This document shows positions 10,012-17,032 of a stretch of DNA of 46,778 bases, one piece after another. The DNA is from Paraburkholderia rhynchosiae (GTDB lineage Bacteria; Pseudomonadota; Gammaproteobacteria; Burkholderiales; Burkholderiaceae). The notes beneath the pieces are model-generated. The model did no database searches, was not told the DNA's origin, and was given only the letters and a program-made list of their open reading frames with translations. The DNA lies in NCBI RefSeq assembly GCF_002879865.1, contig NZ_PNXY01000039.1:1-46778 (forward strand), written 5' to 3'. Each line of letters starts with the position of its first letter. The first letter of the stretch is position 1. Position numbers and translations under genes: made by a program.

Positions 10012-10037
10012 CCCGGTGGGGATTCGTCCCCGCCGGG
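10012..10037. other. Hairpin with TTCG loop
   Basis: Eleven paired positions (one a T-G pair), CCCGGTGGGGA and TCCCCGCCGGG, close on a TTCG tetraloop. It lies between the primase relic and the small gene at 10075 with no following T tract. It may stabilise or attenuate a transcript. Confidence 0.5.
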
Positions 10038-10074
10038 GCCGCAATCCGTCTGGGCCTTCCCCATGGAGAGAAGC

Positions 10075-10286
10075 ATGTTCAAGATGATTGTTGGCCGGTT
10101 TGAGATTGTTGCTACGTCGGGCATTAAAAACGGGTCGGCAAGTCGGAAGCGCAGGCCTACGATGTGATCGACCGGCGTAAAACCGGCATTGTTACGCCCG
10201 AGAAACGCGGCGTTGAGTTGGACGATGCGTGGACTTATTGCGTTCGCCATCAGGGTCGAGCTCGCGGCATCACCTTATTGCATTGA
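10075..10286 (+). pseudogene. Small plasmid protein, frameshifted
   Basis: An ATG preceded by GGAGAG opens MFKMIVGRFEIVATSGIKNG in one frame, which stops early at 10168. Shifting frame near 10140 gives a sensible continuation, SEAQAYDVIDRRKTGIV followed by a segment ending RARGITLLH, to a stop at 10286 just before a strong terminator. Together these would form a protein of about 70 residues. I recognise no family. Start, ribosome binding site, readable C-terminus and terminator argue for a real gene broken by one indel or mis-sequenced. Confidence 0.55.
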
Positions 10287-10304
10287 CTCATCTCCATAAC
10301 GACA

Positions 10305-10331
10305 AACCCGGCCATTGGCCGGGTTTTTTTT
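10305..10331 (+). terminator. Rho-independent terminator
   Basis: AACCCGGCC-ATT-GGCCGGGTT followed by a run of eight T residues. It ends the small gene at 10075-10286 and separates it from the convergent minus-strand genes. Confidence 0.85.
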
Positions 10332-10353
10332 CGCCCTGAGTCGATGAATTGGT

Positions 10354-10587
10354 TCACCACGGAGAGGTCTTGATTCGGAAGACGATCTTCAACAGCAGAA
10401 ACATCATGAACAGGAACGGGCGCAGTATGCCAATCGCCCACAGAAATGCGATGCCGCAAATCATAAAGATCGAAACGGTGAGATCGCATTTGGGCAATAA
10501 AACGTCGATGGCAATGAAGCCGAAAAGCGCGGCGGCAACGATCGCACGGCGCGCGAGGGGATCCAGACTCCAGAATTTGTTAAGCAT
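10354..10587 (-). CDS. Small inner-membrane protein
   Basis: About 77 residues from the ATG at 10587 (MLNKFWSLDPLARRAIV). Two hydrophobic stretches, around AAALFGFIAIDVLL and IFMICGIAFLWAIGIL, are likely membrane helices, and a third hydrophobic patch with basic residues follows near the C-terminus. Its start overlaps the stop of the preceding membrane protein by 8 bases, so the two are probably translated together. It lies downstream of the StbB and ParM genes on the same strand. No function is assigned. Confidence 0.6.
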   Translation of the reverse strand: MLNKFWSLDPLARRAIVAAALFGFIAIDVLLPKCDLTVSIFMICGIAFLWAIGILRPFLFMMFLLLKIVFRIKTSPW

Positions 10588-10732
10588 GATCGCTATACTT
10601 GTGAAGCCACGACAGCACCGCACCGCGCAGGTGATAGGAAGACTCCAAGGCAGCGACGCCCACAGCCACCAGGAGCCAGAAGCGCGCGGCCCGAGTCCAG
10701 TCCGCGTTAGTTAGTACGTGCAAGAGGTCCAT
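10580..10732 (-). CDS. Small single-pass membrane protein
   Basis: Fifty residues from the ATG at 10732. One hydrophobic segment, FWLLVAVGVAALE, is a probable membrane helix, and the C-terminus is HKYSDHA. The reading frame overlaps the next gene by 8 bases. Upstream, on the same strand, is the StbB-like gene at 10820-11164. A role in plasmid maintenance or transfer is possible from location only. Confidence 0.55.
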   Translation of the reverse strand: MDLLHVLTNADWTRAARFWLLVAVGVAALESSYHLRGAVLSWLHKYSDHA

Positions 10733-10819
10733 TGTTCCTACTCCATTGGTAAGGCCCGTCACGCAGCCGATGACCTATCCCCGCAGCCGCAGGGAGAAGT
10801 CAAGTGGCGACGCCTGCGC

Positions 10820-11164
10820 TCAGAAGAACGCTGCGAACTCGTCGGCCAGCGCGCCGGTGTCGTGTGCATGGTCAAAACTGTCTGTGGAAGCGACATTGAG
10901 CGGTGACTCTTCAGTCCGCGACTGCCGTTCACCGAGCGCAACCGGATGTGATTCGGACTGCCGCCCACCGACAGCGGGAGCGCCGGCGGAGACGCGCGCG
11001 GCACGGCTGGATTCGGCGTTGACTGCGTCTCTTAGCCCAGCTTCCGCGATCGATCGCAGTAGCGCGGCCCGCTCGCGAGGTGAACTGGCCGCCGAGAGCC
11101 TCGCGTACAGGAGCGGCGTGGTCACCTCGTCGATGACCACCTTCATCTGGAGCTTGTCGCTCAT
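10820..11164 (-). CDS. StbB/ParR-like partner of the actin-like partition protein
   Basis: A 114-residue protein whose N-terminus (MSDKLQMKVVIDEVTTPLLY) is followed by a Ser/Ala/Arg-rich helical stretch and a polar, probably disordered tail ending DEFAAFF. Its ATG overlaps the parM stop as ATGA (11161-11164), the usual arrangement of a centromere-binding adaptor after an actin-like ATPase. In such systems the small partner binds the upstream repeats and links them to the filament tip; the short acidic/hydrophobic C-terminus could do this. Function is inferred from context and size. Confidence 0.65.
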   Translation of the reverse strand: MSDKLQMKVVIDEVTTPLLYARLSAASSPRERAALLRSIAEAGLRDAVNAESSRAARVSAGAPAVGGRQSESHPVALGERQSRTEESPLNVASTDSFDHAHDTGALADEFAAFF

Positions 11165-12183
11165 GCTTTCGCAGGCTCGCGAGTGCGTTCGCGCGCAAGC
11201 CCTGCGTCGCCGACGACGAGAAAGCCCCTGACGTTGGCAAGGCAGGGGGCGTCGATTATTTCCATCGTTACACGCGGATACGCACGCCGGATCGCTGGTG
11301 CATAAAGCGCCGCACCGCCGCCTGACAGGATGATCGACCGCGCGTTGGTAAGCTGTCCGACATTGTTCTGCATTTCCTTGACGACGCCAGTGATCAACGG
11401 CTGCGATTTTTCCAGATACGGGTCGAGGTCGATGTCGTTGCCATTAAACCGGAACGGCGTCCGCTCCCGCAGAGCCTTGTCGATGAGCTCCAGATCCTCG
11501 ACCTCTTCGTCCTGATCGCGGGCGAGCAGGCCTGCAATACGCTGGTAGATCTGCGAGGCGCCTCCAGGCATGCCGCCGCTTCGCCTGTCGTCCATGGTGA
11601 AGCCGTTTGCATAGACCCAGTCGGTTGTGAAATATCCGACGTCAACGACCAGATGGGCGCTATCGCGGCCGAACTCTTTCTGCCGGTTGCCCGAGGCCGA
11701 TACGAGTGACCCGAGCGGCTGGGGAATGACGACGACCTTGTCAACTGTCACGCGACCGGCGCCGAAGTCCCACTTGCCAGTGAAGCGTTCCTTCAGCTTC
11801 TCCGCTAGCTTATGCATGGTGTGGACAGGCAGCCCGAGAACAAGCCTCTCTATGTGTGTCACTTCGGAAAAGTGAATCGCACCTGCAAGCAGCGCGGCGT
11901 AGTTATCCGAGAGAGCGAAATCGTTGGAGAGAGCGCGGCCAGTATTGCCATAGGCGGCGGTCAACGGTACATCCGGCCCAACCTCATACTCGACTTCGTC
12001 GATCATCATCGTAGCAACGTTACGGGAGGTAAGCACGGCCTCGCCGGAAGCGGAGAGAGCGCGAGTAGCCGCGAGCGGTGCAAGCGATGGGAACATGGCG
12101 GAAGCGATCGTGCCGCTTGCCGCGCGGTACGCGTATTTGGTATTGCCATAGCCGACGTCGACGGCAAAGACGGAAGTTTTCAA
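11161..12183 (-). CDS. parM: ParM/StbA actin-like plasmid segregation ATPase
   Basis: A 340-residue actin-fold protein of the StbA/ParM group, similar to the family I know as PRTRC system protein D. The first phosphate loop is DVGYGNTK (9-16), the second is VVDVGYFTTDW in mid-protein, and the adenosine motif ILSGGGAALY lies near the C-terminus. It should polymerise and push sister plasmids apart through the StbB-like partner encoded next. The start appears to be a TTG at 12183 with GGAG five bases before it. Direct repeats upstream (12221-12312) are the candidate centromere. It would be a second partition system beside ParAB. Confidence 0.9.
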   Translation of the reverse strand: MKTSVFAVDVGYGNTKYAYRAASGTIASAMFPSLAPLAATRALSASGEAVLTSRNVATMMIDEVEYEVGPDVPLTAAYGNTGRALSNDFALSDNYAALLAGAIHFSEVTHIERLVLGLPVHTMHKLAEKLKERFTGKWDFGAGRVTVDKVVVIPQPLGSLVSASGNRQKEFGRDSAHLVVDVGYFTTDWVYANGFTMDDRRSGGMPGGASQIYQRIAGLLARDQDEEVEDLELIDKALRERTPFRFNGNDIDLDPYLEKSQPLITGVVKEMQNNVGQLTNARSIILSGGGAALYAPAIRRAYPRVTMEIIDAPCLANVRGFLVVGDAGLARERTREPAKA

Positions 12184-12220
12184 TGTGACTCCATGCGAGG
12201 TTAGTTTGGCTCAATGGCAA

Positions 12221-12312
12221 AGTGACACTTATCTAACACTTAAGTGTCAGACAGCCGGGGCGAAAAGATGAGCAAGCCCGGAAGTGCCACTTAACTGATA
12301 CTTTTGTGTCAG
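12221..12312. repeat. Two 30-bp direct repeats upstream of parM (candidate parC/operator)
   Basis: Copies at 12221-12250 and 12283-12312 match at 24 of 30 positions and share AGTG, CACTTA, ACTT and GTGTCAG in register. The first also contains the inverted arms TGACACTTA (12223-12231) and TAAGTGTCA (12241-12249) and the palindrome ACACTTAAGTGT. ParM-type loci carry iterated centromere repeats in the promoter region; these fit that role by position and structure. No binding is proven. Confidence 0.6.
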
Positions 12313-12508
12313 TTCTGCCTGATTTCAGTCTATCCCGCGTTCTGCAAAGTCAAGGCAACTTAAGCCCACTACATTTACGTAGCTTTCACTGCGCCGGCAA
12401 GTAACGCGGGGAGATATTCTCTACGTTACCCACCGCGCGACGAGCGCATCGACCTCGAGTTTCACCATTGAAGGGATCGCTTTGCCTGGCGAAAACCCTT
12501 CCTGTCAC

Positions 12509-12535
12509 AGGCCGCATTCTGACGCGGCCTTTTTC
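12509..12535 (+). terminator. Terminator-like hairpin
   Basis: AGGCCGC (12509-12515) pairs with GCGGCCT (12524-12530) and is followed by TTTTT. No intact plus-strand gene ends just before it, so it may be left over from a lost gene. Confidence 0.6.
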
Positions 12536-13392
12536 TGAATCAAATCAAGTGCACCATGGTCCACACTGAGGACCTCCGACACGCGATATCCATTGAGTTT
12601 GCGGGCGGTTTTGCCCTGAGCTGCGCGATGAGGCGACGTGTAAGGCGGACAGTCGGACAATTCCGGCACTGCGCACGACGACTCAGACACGCATGGACAC
12701 ACCCTTTCAGCAAACGAAGCTGGGACCGTTACATGAAGCCCGACACACTGCGGCCGATTGAACGGACTTGGGGGTGGGGGCTTGTGCTCGCCTATCAGCG
12801 AACACATCCCTGTACGGAAGACGACGGCAGGCGCAGCCGGACAAAGAAGCGCAAAAGGTATTGCCGGGCAGTTGGCCGAAGTCGTGCGAGTCGAGAGACA
12901 GACGCACACGGGCACGCGAAGCGTGTCACAGGCCGGCACGGCAGCCAGAGCAGCCGGCGTAGTCGGGATCGCGGAGCGAAAAGCGCTGCGGCCCGACCTG
13001 CGAGACCGCGGACCCGATCAACGACGATGGACTCTGCAAAGGCAGATCCGGTTCGGTGATCGCAGGGAAAGCAGATATCGCAGGCAGGCATCGCGCGTAA
13101 GCGCGGCGTCTCGGTGCAGGCAGCAGCTGGACAGTCGATGCACGTCTCTTCCACGTGCGGGGCTGATCGAATGGAATCGCTAAAGGACAGGAAGGCAGTA
13201 CCCGGCGGGGAACGCAACGCGCAGCGCGGTCAGGTTGATGCAGGGGATAGGCTCCCGGCGTCCCGCGCGCAGCGCTACCGACGATGACCGTGACCAGCGG
13301 TCGTGTTCAACTCGGTGTCCGGTGCCGCAGCGGCGTCCGGACAGGTTGCTGTGCAACGGATTGCGCGGCGCTACATACATGGGGGCATCAGG
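12536..13392. other. Region before the integrase, no supported gene
   Basis: Open frames on both strands overlap and are rich in Arg, Ala and Ser, without recognisable motifs. Around 12830-13060 the plus strand is purine-rich and one frame has helical Ala/Arg/Glu stretches, possibly a decayed coding relic. I cannot support a gene. Confidence 0.4.
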
Positions 13393-14520
13393 GTGTCAGC
13401 GATTTTGAACGTGCGCGCGGTGTTGCGCGACTACTGGTTGCGCGCCGATTTCAAGGACGTATTGGAAGAGCTGCTTCTGAGCAACGTGAATCGCGTTCAT
13501 AGTCGGACGAGAATCAGCGCGAAGCCGCTTTCGATCAAAACGCAGGAGCGCCGGACGTCGGCGATCTGCAAGTCATTCGAAGAGTTGCGCCAGAACGGCT
13601 TCGCGTTGCAATCCCCTTACGCACTGAAGCAGAAACATGTCGAGTTCCTCGTCAAGTTCTGGGTCGATGCGAAACAGACTGGCGGGACAATCGAGAACAA
13701 GCTGACCTATCTCCGGGCTCTCTGCGGATGGATTAAGAAGCCGAATCTCATCGGCACGCTGGCCGACTATGTCGACCGCGAGCAGCACGATCTCGTGCGC
13801 TCGTACGTAGCGCAGCGGGACAAGTCGTGGGAAGGAAATGGCATCGACGCGGAAGCCAAGATCAACGAGATCGCTGTCACTCACCCGAACGTCGCGGTGC
13901 AACTGAAACTGCAGGCGGCGTTTGGTCTGCGCGTTGAAGAGAGTTTCCTGCTACGCCCGCTGGAGGCTGTGCGTAACCACGATTTGCTTGACGTCACCCG
14001 CGGCACAAAGGGCGGCCGTGAGCGAGTCGTGCCGATTGAGCTCAAGTTTGCCGTGCTTGAGGAGGCCGCGACGCTTTCGAACCCATATACCGGGTCAACG
14101 ATCCCGCATGGATACACGAAGCAGCAGTGGCGGGAACACTACTATCACGTGCTAAAAAAACATGGCGTCACGCAGGCGGGGATCGGAGTGACCAGTCACG
14201 GCCTGCGTCACCAGTTCCTGCAGCAAATGTACGAACGGATTACTGGTGTCGGAGCGCCAATCAAATCGCCTGCAGAACGGGTAGATCGCGAAGCGCATAA
14301 GGCGGCAATGCAGCGCGTCGTCGAGGCAGCGGGGCACAGTCGGGCAACGAAGGCAAACGCTTATCTCTCAACGCATGCTGCGTTGGCCGTCAAGAAGACG
14401 AGTTCGCTGACCAGAGAGATGGCACTGGAGGCCGTCGCTACGGCAGGCGGGGTGAAGTCGCGCGCCGCAGCCGCGATGGGAATCTCGCGTCAAGCGCTGT
14501 ACAGGCTGTTAGAGAAGTGA
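13393..14520 (+). CDS. Tyrosine recombinase/integrase with C-terminal Fis-like HTH
   Basis: Site-specific recombinase of 375 residues from the GTG at 13393, which has GGGGG nine bases before it; a GTG 90 bases upstream is possible. An N-terminal SAM-like DNA-binding region precedes the catalytic domain. Visible catalytic positions are Arg in FGLRVEES, Lys in TKGGRERVVPI, the HGLRH box and His in AGHSRATKANAYLS, whose Tyr is the likely nucleophile. It resembles the 'integrase domain' group (Phage_integr_N plus Integrase_1). The last 35 residues (SRAAAAMGISRQALYRLL) form a Fis-like helix-turn-helix, suggesting extra DNA recognition. A decayed copy of the C-terminal part follows. Confidence 0.85.
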   Translation: MSAILNVRAVLRDYWLRADFKDVLEELLLSNVNRVHSRTRISAKPLSIKTQERRTSAICKSFEELRQNGFALQSPYALKQKHVEFLVKFWVDAKQTGGTIENKLTYLRALCGWIKKPNLIGTLADYVDREQHDLVRSYVAQRDKSWEGNGIDAEAKINEIAVTHPNVAVQLKLQAAFGLRVEESFLLRPLEAVRNHDLLDVTRGTKGGRERVVPIELKFAVLEEAATLSNPYTGSTIPHGYTKQQWREHYYHVLKKHGVTQAGIGVTSHGLRHQFLQQMYERITGVGAPIKSPAERVDREAHKAAMQRVVEAAGHSRATKANAYLSTHAALAVKKTSSLTREMALEAVATAGGVKSRAAAAMGISRQALYRLLEK

Positions 14521-14568
14521 ATGGCGGGCCGCTTTGTCCGGTTGCCTGCCTCGCACCGTCCACGGCTA

Positions 14569-14747
14569 ATGAGCCACGGTCTCCGCTACCGGCACATGCA
14601 GGAAAGATATGAGCGAATTACGCCGTTTAGGCACCGATGAAGCAACCCACGCAGCCGGTAGATCGCGAGGTGCAGAAGGCGGCTATGGCGCGCATTGTCG
14701 AAATGGCCCGACACGACAAAGCGGGGAATGCTCGGCTGATGTGGTAA
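14569..14747 (+). pseudogene. Decayed duplicate of the integrase C-terminal part
   Basis: MSHGLRYRHMQERYERIT, encoded from 14569, matches TSHGLRHQFLQQMYERIT of the adjacent integrase. After a shift into the next frame at about 14637, QPVDREVQKAAMARIVEMA matches the integrase segment with VDREAHKAAMQRVVEAA. The catalytic HxxR and the region before the final tyrosine are thus present as a relic of a second, divergent copy. It cannot encode a functional enzyme. Confidence 0.8.
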
Positions 14748-14762
14748 CGGCAGCCGGTCGTT

Positions 14763-14874
14763 GTTCCAAAAATCTATCCAAATATCCGTTTTTGGAACGG
14801 AGAGGGTCGGAAAAAAACGCTGACTAATCAGGCACTTGGTGACGTCCGTTTTCGTAAAAAAATAACCATGGTTA
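14763..14874. repeat. Two inverted-repeat elements in an A/T-rich gap
   Basis: GTTCCAAAAA (14763-14772) and TTTTTGGAAC (14789-14798) form a perfect 10-bp inverted repeat with a 16-base loop. About 65 bases on, the palindrome TAACCATGGTTA (14863-14874) is flanked by runs of A on the left and T on the right, so it can act as a terminator in either direction. It would end the minus-strand gene at 14894-15031. Confidence 0.6.
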
Positions 14875-14893
14875 ATTTTTTGGACTGTTTTGG

Positions 14894-15031
14894 CTAACGC
14901 AGCCACTCAAGGACCGGGCTGGTCAGTGCGTGATACGTGAAAATCACTCCGAGTGCCAGCACGGTGAGCAGCTGCGGAACGAGCTTTTCGCGATGGCGGT
15001 ACGCGGCACGAATGTATTCGACTGGGGACAT
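14894..15031 (-). CDS. Small single-pass membrane protein
   Basis: A 45-residue protein starting at the ATG complementary to 15029-15031, with GGAGAA six bases upstream. It begins MSPVEYIRAAYRHREK and has one hydrophobic segment, LLTVLALGVIFTYHAL, then ends LEWLR. The basic N-terminus suggests an N-in orientation. It is downstream of the minus-strand gene fragment at 15113 and ends before a bidirectional terminator-like palindrome. Function unknown. Confidence 0.6.
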   Translation of the reverse strand: MSPVEYIRAAYRHREKLVPQLLTVLALGVIFTYHALTSPVLEWLR

Positions 15032-15112
15032 GGTTTTCTCCGACAGGTGGTTGTTCGCTCACCGATGTGGCGAGAGTTGAGTCCAGTATGGCGCCGCTCC
15101 TGCGAAGTCAAG

Positions 15113-15440
15113 TCACCAGCGGTTGTGATCCGGTAGGTCGTCAACGGCGGCTGAGACCCGGGTCTCAAAGGAGCAATCCTCGTCACCACTGGTCGCCGGA
15201 ATGCGTGGGAACTGAACGGACGCCACACCATCGATGTAGACGAAGCGCGCCATCTGCTGCAGCGTGCGATAACGGGCGGCATCCTTGAGCACCGGGTCGA
15301 TCGGCCAGAAATCGCGCGTGGTGATTTTCCCGTCGACAATCTTCTGCGCGAGCATTGAGAAAATCGGGCCGCGCTTCTCCCAGTCCTCCGTTGTGCGACT
15401 AAGTAAATCGAGGATGTACGGCGCATGCCGGGTTTGACGT
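15113..15440 (-). pseudogene. Fragment of an unknown plasmid protein, 5' end missing
   Basis: The minus-strand frame is coherent from about 15440 (RHAPYILDLLSRTTEDWEK) to the stop at 15113, and an internal ATG at 15355 gives an 80-residue piece starting MLAQKIVDGKITTRDFWPID. The coherent sequence upstream of that ATG has no start codon with a ribosome binding site before it meets the plus-strand gene at 15439. This suggests the 5' part was lost at a junction near 15440. The composition is mixed and non-repetitive, like a real soluble protein. No family recognised. Confidence 0.5.
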
Positions 15441-15639
15441 GCTATCGGTCGAGCTGAACCATGGGCGACTTGTCGACTACCACTTTGAAACGCGGGAGAA
15501 GGTTTCGCTTCACGGACTTGACGTCGTGATGTTCAACGAAAAGTGGCAGTTCAAGTTCTCGCATCAGGTGGGCGATGCACTCTCGCTGTTCATCAGCGAG
15601 TTTGGCGCCGACCACCTGGCCTCGCGTGACCGGTACTGA
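15439..15639 (+). CDS. Small hypothetical protein, probably 5'-truncated
   Basis: A 66-residue frame beginning at a GTG (MLSVELNHGRLVDYHFETRE) and ending FGADHLASRDRY. The open frame continues upstream of the GTG without a clear ribosome binding site, and it begins where the opposite-strand fragment at 15113-15440 loses its 5' end. Both look cut at one junction. The composition is protein-like, with an amphipathic HQVGDALSLFISEF segment. It lies 12 bases before the next small gene. Confidence 0.5.
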   Translation: MLSVELNHGRLVDYHFETREKVSLHGLDVVMFNEKWQFKFSHQVGDALSLFISEFGADHLASRDRY

Positions 15640-15651
15640 TCGGGGGCCATC

Positions 15652-15873
15652 ATGTCTCGTCAACGCATCTATTTGTTCTCGCGCTACGTCGCTAGGACAT
15701 ACGCCTTGCCTTTCGAACATCTCATCACCATCGTGCGCGCGTGTGATTGCTATTCGCCGATGTTTCGCGCCGCGGCGTTGCGTCACATCGTGATGCAGGC
15801 TCCGCTGCAGGTAACGGGCGGGCAGCCGTTCGCCGCGCGCCGGCGAGCCGTGCGCAGGTTCTATCAACTGTAG
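15652..15873 (+). CDS. Small hypothetical protein
   Basis: Seventy-three residues starting MSRQRIYLFSRYVARTYALP, preceded by GGGGG as a possible ribosome binding site. Rich in Arg and hydrophobic residues, with no membrane segment or metal-binding motif. It ends RRAVRRFYQL shortly before a strong terminator at 15912, so it is likely the last gene of a short transcript with 15439-15639. No family recognised. Confidence 0.55.
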   Translation: MSRQRIYLFSRYVARTYALPFEHLITIVRACDCYSPMFRAAALRHIVMQAPLQVTGGQPFAARRRAVRRFYQL

Positions 15874-15911
15874 TTCTCTTCCCGCCGCGCAGTACGTCGG
15901 CGTTTCTCTTT

Positions 15912-15940
15912 GGCCCGCTTTTACGCGGGCCATTTCTTTT
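15912..15940 (+). terminator. Rho-independent terminator
   Basis: GGCCCGC (15912-15918), loop TTTTAC, GCGGGCC (15925-15931), then ATTTCTTTT. It ends the small genes at 15439-15873. Confidence 0.8.
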
Positions 15941-15954
15941 TATGGACACAAATC

Positions 15955-16243
15955 ATGCAGAGAGATCTGTTTTCTTTTGCGCCGGACTGGTACGAGCCTT
16001 TGCGCTCGCTGCTGAGCCTCGGGTCGCAAGCGGCTCCGGTCGCTCATCAGGGCGAACTGGCCGCGGCGCGTCGTCAGCACCTCGGACAGTTTTTCACGCC
16101 GGACGCGATCGCCGCGTTTATGTGGAGCTTCATCAGCGGCTGGCGGCAGGATCGCCGGATACGTCTGCTCGACAACTCAGTGGGTTCGGGAAGGCTGTTT
16201 CAATATGCCGACCCCGAGCGCTACGCTGTTTATGGCGTTGACG
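15955..16243 (+). pseudogene. N-terminus of a DNA methyltransferase, truncated
   Basis: From the ATG at 15955 the frame reads MQRDLFSFAPDWYEPLRSLL, then QHLGQFFTPDAIAAFMW and LLDNSVGSGRLFQYADPERY. This is the start of a class I SAM-dependent N6-adenine methyltransferase: an N-terminal QFFTP segment and motif I (NSVGSGRLF). The protein stops making sense after YGVDV at about 16240, where a different gene fragment continues in another frame. The catalytic NPPY/DPPY motif and the rest of the domain are absent. A recombination junction lies at about 16240-16246. Confidence 0.7.
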
Positions 16244-16392
16244 TGCAACGACGTCGGCCAGTACAAGGCGACGTTACTGGTGAATCGCCTGAACCTGCTG
16301 ATGGGCACGAACTGGAAGGCGGAGCCGCGACGTGTCGATTCGAAGCTGAATCTGTACGCGGACATGGTGATCGGCTGCGTTGATTCATCTCA
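16244..16392 (+). pseudogene. Internal fragment of a PRTRC-type ThiF family protein
   Basis: In the frame beginning TGC at 16244 the sequence reads NDVGQYKATLLVNRLNLL, then a segment with RRVDSKLNLYADMVIGCVDS. The order 'VGQYKATLLVNRLN' and 'VIGCVD' is typical of ThiF/E1-like ATPases of plasmid PRTRC clusters, where it forms part of the nucleotide fold. Neither the N-terminal glycine-rich loop nor the C-terminus is present. The 149-base piece is bounded by the methyltransferase fragment and by another fragment from 16411. Family identity is from recalled motifs. Confidence 0.6.
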
Positions 16393-16410
16393 CAGCATGT
16401 CAGCGCTGCG

Positions 16411-16557
16411 ATGTCGCGTCACAGCGGCGTTGAAGTCTTTTTGCGTCGCGCCAGCGGGCAGACCGTTGTTGTGACGCAGGTCGACGATCAGCAGTTCGCT
16501 CCCGGCGAACACGTCTATCTCGTGTCCAGCGGGTCCGGTTACCGGATTACCCACTGA
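16411..16557 (+). pseudogene. C-terminal fragment, possibly of a glycine-zipper outer-membrane lipoprotein
   Basis: A 48-residue frame ends with VEVFLRRASGQTVVVTQVDD, QQFAPGEHVYLV and SSGSGYRITH. This style, a strand with 'SGQTVVVTQ', then 'F.PG..V.LV' and a short Gly-rich tail, resembles the C-terminal beta domain of SlyB/Pcp-like lipoproteins. The lipobox and glycine zipper that should precede it are missing. It is the third consecutive gene fragment. An independent small protein cannot be excluded. Confidence 0.4.
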
Positions 16558-16594
16558 TCTTCCGCGCGCTCTGACCAGCGCGCTTCCCTTGCGG

Positions 16595-16619
16595 GGCGAC
16601 TCCCCGCGAGGGAGTCGCC
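16595..16619. other. Perfect 10-bp hairpin
   Basis: GGCGACTCCC (16595-16604) and GGGAGTCGCC (16610-16619) around CGCGA. No T tract follows. It lies 20 bases before the gene at 16640, so it may be in its leader or be the end of the preceding transcript. Confidence 0.55.
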
Positions 16620-16639
16620 TCGTCTATTCGAGGTTCATC

Positions 16640-17032
16640 ATGAAATTTCCCAAGCTGTTCTACGCGGATTGTCGATCCGCTAGCGCCGGCGCTGCCGTTG
16701 GTCTCCAGCAGCAGGCCTCGCGCGTTCTTCGCCGGGTGGCGCAAGACCTGCGTCTTCGTTCCCACGAAATCGTCGTCGAGCCGTCGCGCCGGAATTCTCC
16801 GGGGCGTGTTTCGCTCCGCACGGAGACGCTGTTTATCGACGTGCTGGACCGGCCTTGTCAAAAGGCCGTAGCCCTCAGCTTCCGTACGCGCCGCGGCCGG
16901 TCGGACCTTACGGGTGGGGGCGAAAACTACGGGCCGCTCGAGCAGATCGAGACGACGTGTGGCTATCAGTCGTTCCTGGATGGCCTCCGGCTGGCAAGTG
17001 GCGTCGACACCTCGTCCGGAGGTCGCCGATGA
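16640..17032 (+). CDS. Hypothetical plasmid protein
   Basis: From the ATG at 16640 the protein has 130 residues, starting MKFPKLFYADCRSASAG, followed by a helical segment with Arg and Gln (GLQQQASRVLRRVAQDLRL) and a beta-rich half. The C-terminus is polar (SGVDTSSGGRR). Its stop overlaps the next ATG as ATGA at 17029-17032, so the two are coupled. No signal peptide or membrane helix. I do not recognise the family. Confidence 0.6.
   Translation: MKFPKLFYADCRSASAGAAVGLQQQASRVLRRVAQDLRLRSHEIVVEPSRRNSPGRVSLRTETLFIDVLDRPCQKAVALSFRTRRGRSDLTGGGENYGPLEQIETTCGYQSFLDGLRLASGVDTSSGGRR

Noticed and set aside
12556..13183. Long open frames on both strands before the integrase as genes
   Set aside because: They overlap each other in several frames, are Arg/Ala/Ser rich, lack ribosome binding sites and show no motif.
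15439..15873. PRTRC protein C or E among the small genes
   Set aside because: The small proteins here do not show the PRTRC small-protein patterns I know; only the ThiF fragment and the actin-like gene do.
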